A stretch of 64,000 nucleotides of DNA, from the NCBI RefSeq assembly GCF_003693265.1, contig NZ_RDRE01000005.1, positions 1 to 64,000 of the forward strand. Direction: 5' to 3'. The DNA is from Corynebacterium gottingense. GTDB taxonomy: Bacteria > Actinomycetota > Actinomycetes > Mycobacteriales > Mycobacteriaceae. Position 1 is the stretch's first letter. Each line of letters opens with the position of its first letter. Below the pieces are notes generated by a model. The model was given only the letters and a program-made list of their open reading frames with translations, was not told the DNA's origin and made no database searches. A program made the position numbers and the translations under genes. Below, one piece after another: positions 42,921-52,700 of this stretch.

Positions 42921-44433
42921 GTCGGGTGTCACCTTTCTGGATGCGCCGGACAAGGTCGGCGTTCGGGTTGCCGTCGGGAAGCCCGAGCGGGTAGTTGCCG
43001 TCGAAGCAGGCCGCGCAGAGGTTTTCTGCGGGGTGGTTTGTGGCGGCGATCATGTCGTCGATAGGCACGAAGGCCAAAGAGTCGGCGCCGATCATGGTGC
43101 GGATGGACTCGGCGACCTCCGCATCGGTGCCGCCGCGGCCGTGGTTGGCAATGAGCTCGCCGGGGCTGGCGAAGTCGATGCCGTAGAAGCACGGCCACTT
43201 CACCGGCGGCGACGCGATGCGCACGTGTACCTCGGCGGCGCCCGCCTCGTGCAGCATGCGGATCAGCTTGCGCTGGGTGTTGCCGCGCACGATCGAGTCG
43301 TCCACCACCACGAGCCGCTTGCCCTCGATGACGGCGCGCACCGGGTTCAGCTTCAGCCGCAGCCCGAGCTGCCGCAGCGTATCGGACGGCTGGATAAACG
43401 TGCGACCCACGTACGCGTTCTTCATCAACCCCTGCTTGAAGGGGATCCCGGACTCCTCGGCGTAGCCGATCGCCGCGGGGGTGCCCGACTCAGGCACCGG
43501 CATGACCAGGTCGGCCTCCACCGGGTCGACTCGCGCTAATCGACGCCCAATCTCAACGCGGCTGGCATTTACCGTCTGGCCGTCCAGCACCGAATCCGGG
43601 CGCGCCACGTAGACGTACTCGAAGACGCAGCGGGCCTGGCGCGGCGCCTCGGCGAAGCGCTCGGAGCGGATGCCGGTGGCGTCGATGGCCACGAGCTCCC
43701 CCGGCTCGATGTCGCGCACGAAGGAGGCGCCGACGATGTCCAGGGCGCACGTCTCGGAGGCGACGACCCAGCCGCGCTCCAACCGGCCCAGGGACAGGGG
43801 GCGGACGCCGTGCGGGTCGCGGGCGGCGTAGAGGGTGTCGCCGTCGGTGACCATGAAGCAGAACGCGCCCTGGAGGCGTGGGAGGAGGTCGAGGGCGGCG
43901 TCGATAAGCGTGTGCTCCCCGCGGATCCGGTCGGCGAGCAGCGCGGAAACGACCGCGGTATCGGAGGACGAGCCCTGGCCCTGCACGCCGTCGGCCGGGA
44001 TGAGCTTGCGCTCGATCGCCTCGGCCTGCAGCTCCTGGTAATTGGTCAGGTTGCCGTTGTGCGCGAGCGCGACGTCCGTGCCGTTTGGCGAGGTACGGAA
44101 CATCGGCTGCACGTTATCCCAGGAATTGCCGCCCGCGGTGGAGTAGCGCGTGTGCCCGATGGCCACATCGCCCTGGAGCGCGTCGAGGACGGACTCGTCG
44201 AAGACCTGGCTGACCAGGCCCGTGTCCTTAAACACGACGATGTTGGAGTGATCGCCCACCGCAATGCCCGCGCCCTCCTGGCCGCGGTGCTGGAGGGCGA
44301 ACAAGCCGAAATAGGACAGTTTGGAGACGTCTTCACCAGGCGCCCACACGCCGAACACGCCGCACTCATCGCGCGGTGTGTCGTCGAGCTGCGCCCGGGA
44401 GTCCCCGTCATTTTCCATGCTCACGGTATGCAC
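42913..44433 (-). CDS. purF: Amidophosphoribosyltransferase
   Basis: PurF is the committed enzyme of purine synthesis, forming phosphoribosylamine from PRPP and glutamine. The 506-residue protein has the nucleophilic Cys in DECGVFGVW after a short propeptide, the Ntn-hydrolase part (to about 240) and a PRPP-binding loop VVVDDSIVRGNTQRKL. A GTG at 44433 follows TAAAGT by 7 nt, fitting a leaderless start; an internal ATG (MENDG) 15 nt downstream is an alternative. A dispersed 13-mer is in frame (43897-43909, LIDA). Confidence 0.96.
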   Translation of the reverse strand: MHTVSMENDGDSRAQLDDTPRDECGVFGVWAPGEDVSKLSYFGLFALQHRGQEGAGIAVGDHSNIVVFKDTGLVSQVFDESVLDALQGDVAIGHTRYSTAGGNSWDNVQPMFRTSPNGTDVALAHNGNLTNYQELQAEAIERKLIPADGVQGQGSSSDTAVVSALLADRIRGEHTLIDAALDLLPRLQGAFCFMVTDGDTLYAARDPHGVRPLSLGRLERGWVVASETCALDIVGASFVRDIEPGELVAIDATGIRSERFAEAPRQARCVFEYVYVARPDSVLDGQTVNASRVEIGRRLARVDPVEADLVMPVPESGTPAAIGYAEESGIPFKQGLMKNAYVGRTFIQPSDTLRQLGLRLKLNPVRAVIEGKRLVVVDDSIVRGNTQRKLIRMLHEAGAAEVHVRIASPPVKWPCFYGIDFASPGELIANHGRGGTDAEVAESIRTMIGADSLAFVPIDDMIAATNHPAENLCAACFDGNYPLGLPDGNPNADLVRRIQKGDTRHD

Positions 44434-44457
44434 GGCCCTTACTTTAACGGACCGCGC

Positions 44458-44850
44458 CTACGAAAGGGCAATTACGGGCAACCCCCGCGCGATCTCGCCC
44501 GCACGGGAGCCGGAGGCGTCGATCCTGCCCGCGGCCACCTCATCCTCAAACGTGCTGCGACCGGTGGCGATGCGCAGCCAGGTCTCCGGAGCCATCTCCA
44601 CCACGTTCGGCGGGGTGCCGCGGGTGTGCCGCGGGCCCTCAACGCACTGCACCGCCACGAACGGGGGCACGCGCAGCTCCACCGACTTGCCCGGGAGTTC
44701 TTCGGCGAGGGTGCGGGCGGTGCGGCGGGTGGCGTCGGCAAGCAATGCCCTGCCGGGTGTCTCCCCTTGACCATCGAGCCACGCGGCAACCGCCGCCACC
44801 GCCTCGCGCGTTGCCGCCGGGTCCTGCTTCGAGCTTCTGCTGGATGCCAT
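44458..44850 (-). CDS. Sterol-carrier-fold small protein (SCP-like, purF neighbour)
   Basis: This 130-residue protein resembles the actinobacterial sterol carrier family found beside purF. An N-terminal helical segment (12-45) is followed by VELRVPPFVAVQCVEG, NVVEMAPETWLRIATGRSTFEDEVAAGRIDASG and a C-terminal hydrophobic end, the part typical of SCP2-like domains. The ligand is unknown. The ATG at 44850 follows TAGTAT by 7 nt (leaderless), and that box abuts the TAAGAT box of the divergent thioesterase. Confidence 0.7.
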   Translation of the reverse strand: MASSRSSKQDPAATREAVAAVAAWLDGQGETPGRALLADATRRTARTLAEELPGKSVELRVPPFVAVQCVEGPRHTRGTPPNVVEMAPETWLRIATGRSTFEDEVAAGRIDASGSRAGEIARGLPVIALS

Positions 44851-44875
44851 GCGCTCCATACTAAGATGCCTAGCC

Positions 44876-45883
44876 ATGACGAACACAGCAGTCCCCGTGA
44901 ACCGGTCGGCGTCCATCACACTGCGGTTCATGGCATCGCCTACCGACGTCCTCATCGCCGGCGCCCAGGGCGTCTCGGGCGGCCGCGTCCTCGAATGGAT
45001 TGATAAGGCCGCTTACGCCTGCGCCGCGCAATGGTCCGCCACCTACTGCGTGACCGCCTACGTGGGGCACATCCACTTCACCCGGCCAATCCCGTCCGGC
45101 CACATCGTGGAGGTGCGCTCCACGATCGCCATGACCGGGCGCAGCTCAATGCACATTGTCAACGAGGTGCTCTCCGCCGACCCCCGCGAAGGCAAGTTCA
45201 CCCGTGCCTGCGACTGCCTGGTCATCTTCGTGGCCAAGGACCCGGAGACCGGCAAGTCCATGCCCGTGCCGACGTTCGTGCCGATTACCGACGAGCAGCG
45301 CCGCGTCGAGAAGGCCGCGAAGTCGCGCGTGGACCTGCGCAAGGCCATCGAGGCGTCCATGGAAGAGCAGACCTACACCGACGACGGCACCGCGCCGCGC
45401 CTGACCCACCGGTTCATGGCCAAGCCCACCGACGTGAACTGGGGCGGCAACGTCCACGGCGGCACCGCGATGGAATGGATCGACGAGGCCGGCCTCGCCT
45501 GCTCCATGGAATGGTCCGGCGAGCGCACCGTCGCCGTCTACGCCGGCGGCATCCGGTTCTACAAGCCCATCCACATCGGCGACCTCATCGAGGTGGAGGC
45601 GCGCATCACGCGCACCGACTCCCGCTCCATCCACGTCTCCACCTTCGTCCGCTCCGGCGACCCGCGCGGCGGGCGCGAGCAGCTGAGCAACGCCATCCAC
45701 GCCTCGTTTACCTACATCGGCATCGACGTCGACGGCCACCCGCTGCCCGCGCGCCAATTCGTGCCGGTGACTGACGAGGACAAGCGACTCTGGGAGCACA
45801 CCCAGACACTCAAGGACCTGCGCGGCCAGTACGAGCCAGAACCGCTGGTCGAGCGGCCGGGTCCCACGCAGCGGGTGGACTAG
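44876..45883 (+). CDS. Double-hotdog acyl-CoA thioesterase
   Basis: This 335-residue protein contains two hotdog domains in tandem. Each has the helix motif near GGRVLEWIDKAAYACA (first half) and GGNVHGGTAMEWIDEAGLACSMEWSG (second half), followed by the strand HIHFTRPIPSGHIVEV / GIRFYKPIHIGDLIEVEA. The second half keeps the Asn-x-His-GG motif; the first is altered (AGAQGVSGG), so catalysis may be asymmetric. It probably hydrolyses acyl-CoA esters. The ATG follows TAAGAT by 8 nt (leaderless). Confidence 0.87.
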   Translation: MTNTAVPVNRSASITLRFMASPTDVLIAGAQGVSGGRVLEWIDKAAYACAAQWSATYCVTAYVGHIHFTRPIPSGHIVEVRSTIAMTGRSSMHIVNEVLSADPREGKFTRACDCLVIFVAKDPETGKSMPVPTFVPITDEQRRVEKAAKSRVDLRKAIEASMEEQTYTDDGTAPRLTHRFMAKPTDVNWGGNVHGGTAMEWIDEAGLACSMEWSGERTVAVYAGGIRFYKPIHIGDLIEVEARITRTDSRSIHVSTFVRSGDPRGGREQLSNAIHASFTYIGIDVDGHPLPARQFVPVTDEDKRLWEHTQTLKDLRGQYEPEPLVERPGPTQRVD

Positions 45884-45958
45884 GGCTGGGTTGTTGGCTG
45901 GGTAGCTGGGGTTGTTGGGGGTGCGCCGCTGGGTTTTTCGCTGCGTAACTCCGTCGTC

Positions 45959-46187
45959 TAAATGGAGCTAGCTCCGTTTAGGGTTTACGGGTCCGTGCGA
46001 CCTGGGGTTTTACCGGCGGGGCAGGTCCAAATGGAGCTAGCTCCATTTAGGGTTCACGATTCTGCGCGACCTGGAGTTTTACCGGCGGGGCAGGTCTAAA
46101 TGGAGCTAGCTCCATTTAGGGTTCACGGTCCCGCACGACCTGGGGTTTTACCGGCCGGGCAGGTCCAAATGGAGCTAGCTCCATTTA
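45959..46187. repeat. Four-copy palindromic repeat array, 69-bp period
   Basis: The palindrome GGAGCTAGCTCC lies at 45964, 46033, 46102 and 46171, exactly 69 bp apart. Copies 2-4 extend to a 20-bp palindrome bounded by AAAT/ATTT. The 49-bp linkers are also similar, sharing CGACCTGGRGTTTTACCGG. The array fills the spacer between the convergent thioesterase and purL/small ORF. A related two-copy array lies at 57824-57904 in the opposite orientation. Confidence 0.9.
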
Positions 46188-46321
46188 CGCCGCGCTCCCG
46201 AAGCCGTAACGAACCCCAGCAACGTCGCAGAAACGACAAAGCCCGCCGCGCCGGCACCTGTGGCACCGGCGACGACGGACATGCCGAAGATAGCGGCGAG
46301 CGTCAGCAGTAGCGCAACCAC
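46175..46321 (-). CDS. Candidate 48-residue membrane peptide after purL
   Basis: A GTG at 46321, 18 bp after the purL stop and preceded by AGGCGGG, opens a short frame. It is almost wholly hydrophobic: VVALLLTLAAIFGMSVVAG then AGAAGFVVSATLLGFVTASG and a basic end RRKWS. The pattern fits two membrane helices. Its TAG stop comes from the last palindrome of the adjacent repeat array, so it may be a truncated membrane gene rather than an intact one. Confidence 0.4.
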   Translation of the reverse strand: MVALLLTLAAIFGMSVVAGATGAGAAGFVVSATLLGFVTASGARRKWS

Positions 46322-46339
46322 GTGACGCCCGCCTAGGCG

Positions 46340-48622
46340 CTACACCGCCGCGTTCGGCGCGTGCGCTGCGGCGAAGTGCGACGGAAGGGTGTCGGCCCAG
46401 GCGTCGCGAAGCTGGGCAATCTCCAGCTGCTCGGAGCCGAAGTGCAGTTCGCCGTCCGCACGCGTGCTGCCGATCACCGCGGCCGGCACGCCTGCGGCAC
46501 CGGCGCGCTCCACCAGCGCGTCCGCGCGGTCGGCGGTCACGGCGACCAGGACGCGGGACGCGGACTCCGAGAACAGCGCGGTGAACGCGTCCTCATGCAC
46601 GGCCGCGAGGTCCAGGTCAGCGCCCTTTCCGGAGGCCTGCAGCATCTCGAACACGGCCTGCGACAGGCCACCCTCGGACAGGTCGTGGGCGGCGGTCACG
46701 CCACCGTTGCCCGCGGCATCGGCGAAGAACTTCGCCAGCCGCTCCTCGTTTGCCAGGTCCACCTTCGGCGGCACGCCGCCCAGGCCCGCGCCAGAGATGT
46801 CCTGCCACACGGAGCCGCCGAACTCGTCGGAGGTCTCGCCGAGCAGGACCAGGGAGAACTCCTCCTCCGTCGAAGGCACGGCGTGCGGATTGGCCTTGGC
46901 CACGTCGTCGATGACGCCGAGCACGCCGACGACCGGGGTCGGCAGGATCGGGGTCTCGCCGGTCTGGTTGTAGAAGGACACGTTGCCGCCGGAGACCGGG
47001 ATGTTCAGCTCGGCGGCGCCGTCGGCAAGCCCGTGCACTGCTTCGCGGAACTGCCACATCACGTCCGGGTTCTCGGGCGAGCCGAAGTTGAGGCAGTTGG
47101 TCACCGCGACCGGGGTCGCGCCGGTAACCGCGACGTTGCGGTAGGCCTCGGCGAGCGCCAGGCGAGCGCCCTGGTTCGGGTCGAGGTAGGTGTAGCGGCC
47201 GGAGGCGTCGGTAGCGATGGCGACGCCGCGGTTGGTCTCCTCGTTAATGCGCAGCACGCCGGAGTCTGCGCCGTGGGCCTGCACGGTGTTGCCGCGTACG
47301 TAGCGGTCGTACTGCTGCACGATGTAGTCGCGCGAGCACAGCGCAGGCGAGGCCACCATCTTCAGCCATGCGGCGGACGGCGCCTCCTGCTTGTTCACTT
47401 CGCCGCGTTCAGCGACCTCGTCAATCCAGTCCGGGCGGGCGTAGGGCCGCTCGTACACCGGGCCTTCGTCGATCGACGACGGCGGCGCGTCCAGCACGAC
47501 CTCGCCACCGTGGGTGACCACGTAGCGGTCCTTCTCGTCGGTGACCTCGCCGATGACGGCGGCGCCCACCTCCCACTTCGCGCAGATCTCCATGAAGCGG
47601 TCCACGTTCTCCGGGGTGACCACGGCGCACATGCGCTCCTGGGATTCGGAGGCGAGGATCTCGGCGGCCGACATGTTCTCGGCGCGCAGCGGGACGTTGT
47701 CCAGGTTGACGCGCATGCCGCCGTCGCCAGCCGCGGCCAGCTCGGAGGTGGCGCAGGCCAGACCACCGCCACCGAGGTCCTGGATGCCCACGACCACGCC
47801 GGCGTGGTAGAGCTCCAGGCAGCACTCGATGAGCACCTTCTCCGCGAACGGGTCGCCGACCTGCACGGCCGGCAGCTTGCGCTCCTCGCCCTCCTCGAAG
47901 GTGGCGGAGCCCAGCACGGAGACGCCGCCGATGCCGTCGAGGCCAGTGCGCGAGCCGAAGAGCACCACTTTGTTGCCAGTGCCGGACGCGAAGGCGAGCT
48001 TCAAGTCCTCGACTTTCAGGGTGCCCACGCACAGGGCGTTGACCAGCGGGTTGCCGGCATACGCGGCGTCGAAGACGGTCTCACCGCCGATGTTGGGCAG
48101 GCCGAGCGAGTTGCCGTAGCCGCCGATGCCGTGGACCACGCCGGGCAGGACGCGCTTGGTGTCCTCGGCATCCGCCGGGCCGAAGCGCAGCTGGTCCATG
48201 ACAGCGATCGGGCGCGCGCCCATGGCCATGATGTCGCGGACGATGCCGCCCACGCCGGTTGCGGCGCCCTGGTAGGGCTCCACGAACGACGGGTGGTTGT
48301 GGCTCTCCACGCGGAAGGTCACCGCGTCGCCGTCGCCGATGTCCACCACACCGGCGTTTTCGCCAATGCCGGCGAGGATCTTGGAGGCCATCTCCTCGGT
48401 CATCGTCTCGCCGAAGTAGCGCAGGTGCACCTTGGAGGACTTGTACGAGCAGTGCTCGGACCACATCACGGAGTACACGGTCAGCTCCGCGTCCGTGGGG
48501 CGGCGGCCCAGGATGGACTTGATCTTGTCGTATTCCTCATCGCGCAGGCCCAGTTCCGCATACGGCTGGTCAAGGTCAGGGGTCGCTTGCGCGTTCTCGA
48601 CGGTGTCGTCGTGCACGGTCAT
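46340..48622 (-). CDS. purL: Phosphoribosylformylglycinamidine synthase, large subunit
   Basis: This 760-residue small-type PurL works with PurQ and PurS to convert FGAR to FGAM with ATP and ammonia. [14 protein letters not shown] near the N-terminus, [51 protein letters not shown] and [14 protein letters not shown] all match the FGAM synthase fold. It is the last large gene of the minus-strand purS-purQ-purL operon, with its ATG 6 bp after the purQ stop and GGAGCG about 9 nt upstream. Confidence 0.97.
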   Translation of the reverse strand: MTVHDDTVENAQATPDLDQPYAELGLRDEEYDKIKSILGRRPTDAELTVYSVMWSEHCSYKSSKVHLRYFGETMTEEMASKILAGIGENAGVVDIGDGDAVTFRVESHNHPSFVEPYQGAATGVGGIVRDIMAMGARPIAVMDQLRFGPADAEDTKRVLPGVVHGIGGYGNSLGLPNIGGETVFDAAYAGNPLVNALCVGTLKVEDLKLAFASGTGNKVVLFGSRTGLDGIGGVSVLGSATFEEGEERKLPAVQVGDPFAEKVLIECCLELYHAGVVVGIQDLGGGGLACATSELAAAGDGGMRVNLDNVPLRAENMSAAEILASESQERMCAVVTPENVDRFMEICAKWEVGAAVIGEVTDEKDRYVVTHGGEVVLDAPPSSIDEGPVYERPYARPDWIDEVAERGEVNKQEAPSAAWLKMVASPALCSRDYIVQQYDRYVRGNTVQAHGADSGVLRINEETNRGVAIATDASGRYTYLDPNQGARLALAEAYRNVAVTGATPVAVTNCLNFGSPENPDVMWQFREAVHGLADGAAELNIPVSGGNVSFYNQTGETPILPTPVVGVLGVIDDVAKANPHAVPSTEEEFSLVLLGETSDEFGGSVWQDISGAGLGGVPPKVDLANEERLAKFFADAAGNGGVTAAHDLSEGGLSQAVFEMLQASGKGADLDLAAVHEDAFTALFSESASRVLVAVTADRADALVERAGAAGVPAAVIGSTRADGELHFGSEQLEIAQLRDAWADTLPSHFAAAHAPNAAV

Positions 48623-48628
48623 AGTCGT

Positions 48629-49309
48629 TTACGCTCCGATCTTCGAGATAGCGTCGATGGCGGATTCGAACAGGCCCAGACCGTCGGTGGACGGGCCGGT
48701 GAGCAGCTCAATCGCGTGTTCCGGGTGCGGCATGAGGCCGACGACGCGGCCCGACTCATTGGTCACGCCCGCGATCGAATTGGCGGAGCCGTTGAAGTTG
48801 TCGGTGTAGCGGAAGACCACGCGGCCCTCCTGCTCCAGCTGGTGCACCGTCTCTTGCGAGGCCTGGAAGCGGCCCTCGCCGTGCTTCGCTGGAACTAAGA
48901 TCTTCTGGCCAGCCTCGAAGCGGGAGGTCCACGCGGTGTCCGCGTTGGCGATCTCCAGGTAGGTGTCCACGCAGTGGAAGTCCAGGTGCTGGTTGCGGGT
49001 GAGCGCGCCTGGCAGCAGGCCGGCCTCGGTGAGGATCTGGAAGCCGTTGCAGATGCCCAGCACCGGCATGCCCTTCTTCGCGGCCTCCACCACGGCACCC
49101 ATCATCGGTGCCTGTGCGGCGATCGCGCCGGAGCGCAGGTAGTCGCCGTAGGAGAACCCGCCCGGGACGACGACGGCGTCCACGCCGGTCAGGTCGTCGT
49201 CGGCGTGCCACAGCTGCTTCGGCTCGGCTCCTGCGAGGCGGACGGCGCGGAGGGCGTCGACGTCGTCAAGCGTGCCCGGGAACGTGATAACCCCGATGGT
49301 TGCCGTCAT
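48629..49309 (-). CDS. purQ: Phosphoribosylformylglycinamidine synthase, glutaminase subunit
   Basis: PurQ is a class I glutamine amidotransferase supplying ammonia to PurL. The 226-residue protein has the oxyanion loop [16 protein letters not shown], the nucleophile Cys in [16 protein letters not shown], and the catalytic His-Glu in [10 protein letters not shown]. Its ATG overlaps the purS stop by 4 bp. Confidence 0.97.
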   Translation of the reverse strand: MTATIGVITFPGTLDDVDALRAVRLAGAEPKQLWHADDDLTGVDAVVVPGGFSYGDYLRSGAIAAQAPMMGAVVEAAKKGMPVLGICNGFQILTEAGLLPGALTRNQHLDFHCVDTYLEIANADTAWTSRFEAGQKILVPAKHGEGRFQASQETVHQLEQEGRVVFRYTDNFNGSANSIAGVTNESGRVVGLMPHPEHAIELLTGPSTDGLGLFESAIDAISKIGA

Positions 49310-49536
49310 CGAACAACCTCGAAATCCTCGATCACGGTGTTGGACAGGAGGGTCTCCGCGACGCGAGCGAGCTCCTCATCCGTGACGGAGTCGTCCACCT
49401 CGATCTCGAAGCGCTTGCCCTGGCGGACATCCTGGACCCCGTTCACCCCGATTCGCCCAAGTGCGCGCTGGACAGCCTGGCCCTGCGGATCCAGGATTTC
49501 AGCCTTCGGCATGACATTTACCACGACACGTGCCAT
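49306..49536 (-). CDS. purS: Phosphoribosylformylglycinamidine synthase, PurS subunit
   Basis: This 76-residue PurS bridges PurQ and PurL in the FGAM synthase complex. [21 protein letters not shown] and [13 protein letters not shown] are family motifs. GAAGGA lies 6 nt upstream. A promoter TTGGTT/16 bp/TATACT is visible about 45 bp upstream and would drive purSQL. Confidence 0.95.
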   Translation of the reverse strand: MARVVVNVMPKAEILDPQGQAVQRALGRIGVNGVQDVRQGKRFEIEVDDSVTDEELARVAETLLSNTVIEDFEVVR

Positions 49537-49575
49537 GAGATTCCTTCATTAGTCAGAGGTCAGCAGACGTGGGCA

Positions 49576-49603
49576 AGTATATCCGACGCCCCCGGGGAAC
49601 CAA
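49576..49603 (-). promoter_or_regulatory. purSQL promoter
   Basis: Minus-strand TTGGTT (49598-49603), 16-bp spacer, TATACT (49576-49581). Confidence 0.6.
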
Positions 49604-49639
49604 TAGCGGTCCAACAGATGAACAATGCCTGAACTTTAA

Positions 49640-49658
49640 GTTTTTACTGAGTTTATAC
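49640..49658 (+). promoter_or_regulatory. PHO-box-like direct repeat upstream of the nuclease gene
   Basis: GTTTTTAC (49640-49647) and GTTTATAC (49651-49658) are spaced 11 bp apart, like the units upstream of pstS. They end about 70 bp before the ATG. Confidence 0.5.
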
Positions 49659-49728
49659 CCAGCACAGTCTAGCGACCGGCGTTATTTTAGCTGGGAAATC
49701 ACTCCATCTTCTCAGCAAAGGGTTCCAC

Positions 49729-52700
49729 ATGCGTTTCAACCACCGCCACGGGTTCTCCGCAGCGTTCATCGTCGCGCTCGCAGCCGGCACCATCACCGTC
49801 CCCACCGCGCACGCGGCGACCGACGGCTCCAACGTAGTCATCAACGAGGTCTACGGAGGCGGCGGCAACTCCGGCTCCACCATCTCCAACGACTTTGTCG
49901 AGCTGTACAACCCCACCGACAAGGACATCGACATCACCGGATGGGTCCTCGACCAGCAGTCCGCCGAGGGCAATACCGGCAACACGACCACGCTTTCCGG
50001 ATCCGTGCCTGCGGGCGGCTACTTCCTGATCAAGGGCGCCGCGGGCAAAGACACGTCTAACCCGCTCGAAAATGCCGACTACGAAAGCTCCTTCAACTTC
50101 AGCGGCACGAAAGCGAGCGCAGTGCTTACCGACGCCTCCGGCACCCAAATCGACCTCGTCGGCTGGGGAGGAGCGGCCAACTTTGAGGGCAAAGCCGCCG
50201 AGGGGACGTCGAACTCCACCTCCATCCAGCGCAAAGAGGCGGGCGTAGACACCGACGACAACGCCGCTGACTTCCACGCAGCCGCGCCGACCCCGCAGGG
50301 CTCGGGCAGCGATCCGGTCGTGCCGTCTGAGCCGACCGACCCCGCTGACCCGTCCGACCCCGCGCAGCCAGCCCCGGAGCCCGGCGCGATCACCCCGATC
50401 GCTGAGATCCAGGGCACCGGCGCCGCTTCCCCGCTCGAGGGCAAGACCGTGACCACAGAGGGCGTGGTCACCGCCGTGTACGACGAGGGCGGCAAGAACG
50501 GCTTCTTCCTGCAGACCGCGGGCACCGGCGGCGCAGAAAAGAAGGCCGGCGACGCTTCCGACGGCATCTTCGTCTACATGGGCGGGAACAACGACTTCCC
50601 GCAGCGCGGCGACTCCCTCCAGGTGACCGGCAAGGTCTCCGAGTACTTCAACCAGACCCAGATCACCGTTTCCTCCAAGCAGAAGCTGGATGAGGCGCTC
50701 GAGGCACCGAAGGCGGTGGAGCTCACCGAGCTCCCGGCTGGCGACGACGCCCGCGAGCCCTACGAGGGCATGCTGGTCCGCCCGGGCACCTACACCGTGA
50801 CCGACAACTACAACCTGAACAACACCGGTGACCTCGGCCTGGTGGCGGGCACCGAGCCGATCTACAACTTCACCGACAAGAACGCACCGAGCGTCGACGG
50901 CTACCGCAAGTACGAGGCTGACGCCGCAGATCAGCTGGTTTACCTGGACGACGGCCGTACCAAAAACTACTTCCGCTCCGACAAAGAAACACCGCTGCCC
51001 TACCTGGTGACCTCGGATAAGGGCGTGAAGTCCATCCGCACCACCGACCAGGTGGAGTTCCAGACCGACGTGGTTGTGGACTACTCCTTCGACCGGTGGC
51101 GCTTCCAGCCGCTGCAGCCGATCACCGGCAAGAACGCCGCCGACGAGCTGCCGATCACGTGGGAGGACTCCCGCGCGAAGTCCATCGACGTGCCGGGCAC
51201 CGTGAAGGGCGACTTCTCCCTCGGCTTCTTCAACGTCCTGAACTACTTCAACTCCCTGGGCCAGGATGAGGCCAACTGCAAGGCTTACCCGGACATGAAC
51301 GGCACCCCTGTCGGGTCCAACCGCTGCAAGGTCCGCGGCGCGTACACCGAGGATGCGTTCAAGGACCAGCAGGCCAAGATCGTCACCGCGATTAACACGC
51401 TGGACGTCGACGTGCTCGGTCTCTCTGAGATTGAGAACTCTGCGACCGTCACCGGTGACGTGGCCAAGCGCGACGAGACCCTGCAGAACCTGGTGGACGC
51501 GCTCAACGACGCCGCGGGCGAGGAGAAGTGGGCCCTGGTGAAGTCCCCGACCCAGCTGGGCACCGACGAGGACTACATCCGTGTCGCGTTCATTTACCAA
51601 AAGGACAAGGTCCGCCCGGTCGGCGAGTCCAAGATCTTCAACGACGACGCATTCACCGGCACCGCCCGCCAGCCGCTGGCCCAGGAGTTTGAGCCGGCCG
51701 AGGGCGGCGACAACTTCGTAGCCGTGGTCAACCACTTCAAGTCCAAGGGCTCCGTTGCTAACAGCGACAAGGATTCCGGCGACGGCCAGGGCAACAACCC
51801 GGCCGTTCGTGAGGCCCAGGCACAGGCGCTCATTGATCACCTGAACAAGGAGGACGAGTGGGCTGACCTGCCGACCTTCATCCTCGGCGACCTGAACTCC
51901 TACACCAAGGAAGACGCCATCACCACCATCGAAAAAGGCGGCTTCTCCCTGGTCCACCACGAAAAGGACTTCAACCAGGCCTCTTACCAGTTCGGCGGCC
52001 GCCTCGGCACCCTCGACCACGTGCTGGCCAACGCGTCCGCACGCGACCTGGTCCAGGACTCCGCAGTGTGGAACATCAACGGCGACGAATCGGTCGCGTT
52101 CGAGTACTCACGCCGCAACTACAACGCGCAGGACTTCTTCGGCAGCGGCGACGATAAGCTCTACGGCTACGGCAACCCGTTCCGCTCCTCCGATCACGAC
52201 CCGGTCAAGGTCGGCTTCAACATCACCGTCGATCCGGAGCTCGAAGGCCGCACCATCATCAAGGCAGAGGTGCTTGACGACGGCCACCTGTGGGTGACCT
52301 ACTCCGACGACAAGGACAACCCGGTCGACCTGGGCAAGGTTACTGGCGAGGACGGCGCCGCGGGCAAGGATGGCCAGGACGGTAAGGACGGCAAGCCGGG
52401 TGCCACGGGTGCCGATGGCAAGGACGGCGACAAGGGCGACAAGGGCGACAAGGGCGAAACCGGCGAGCCGGGCGCCGCAGGTAAGGACGGCCAGGACGGC
52501 GCCAAGGGCGAGAAGGGTGACAAGGGCGACAAGGGCGAAACCGGCGAGCCGGGCGCCGCAGGTAAGGACGGCAAGGACGGCGCCAAGGGCGCCAAGGGCG
52601 ACAAGGGTGACACCGGCGAGCCGGGCGCCGCAGGCAAGGACGGCAACGACGGCCGTGGCATCGAGTCCGTTGCCATCAACGAGGACGGCGAGCTCATCGT

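Noticed and set aside
45959-46187. Palindromic array as a CRISPR
   Set aside because: The linkers are conserved rather than unique, the repeat core is a perfect 20-bp palindrome and no cas gene is near.
46361-48898. An 845-codon frame antisense to purL
   Set aside because: Complement of a conserved enzyme; codon-bias artefact.
49537-49728. A purine riboswitch upstream of purS
   Set aside because: The leader is too short and lacks the aptamer core; only a standard promoter is visible.
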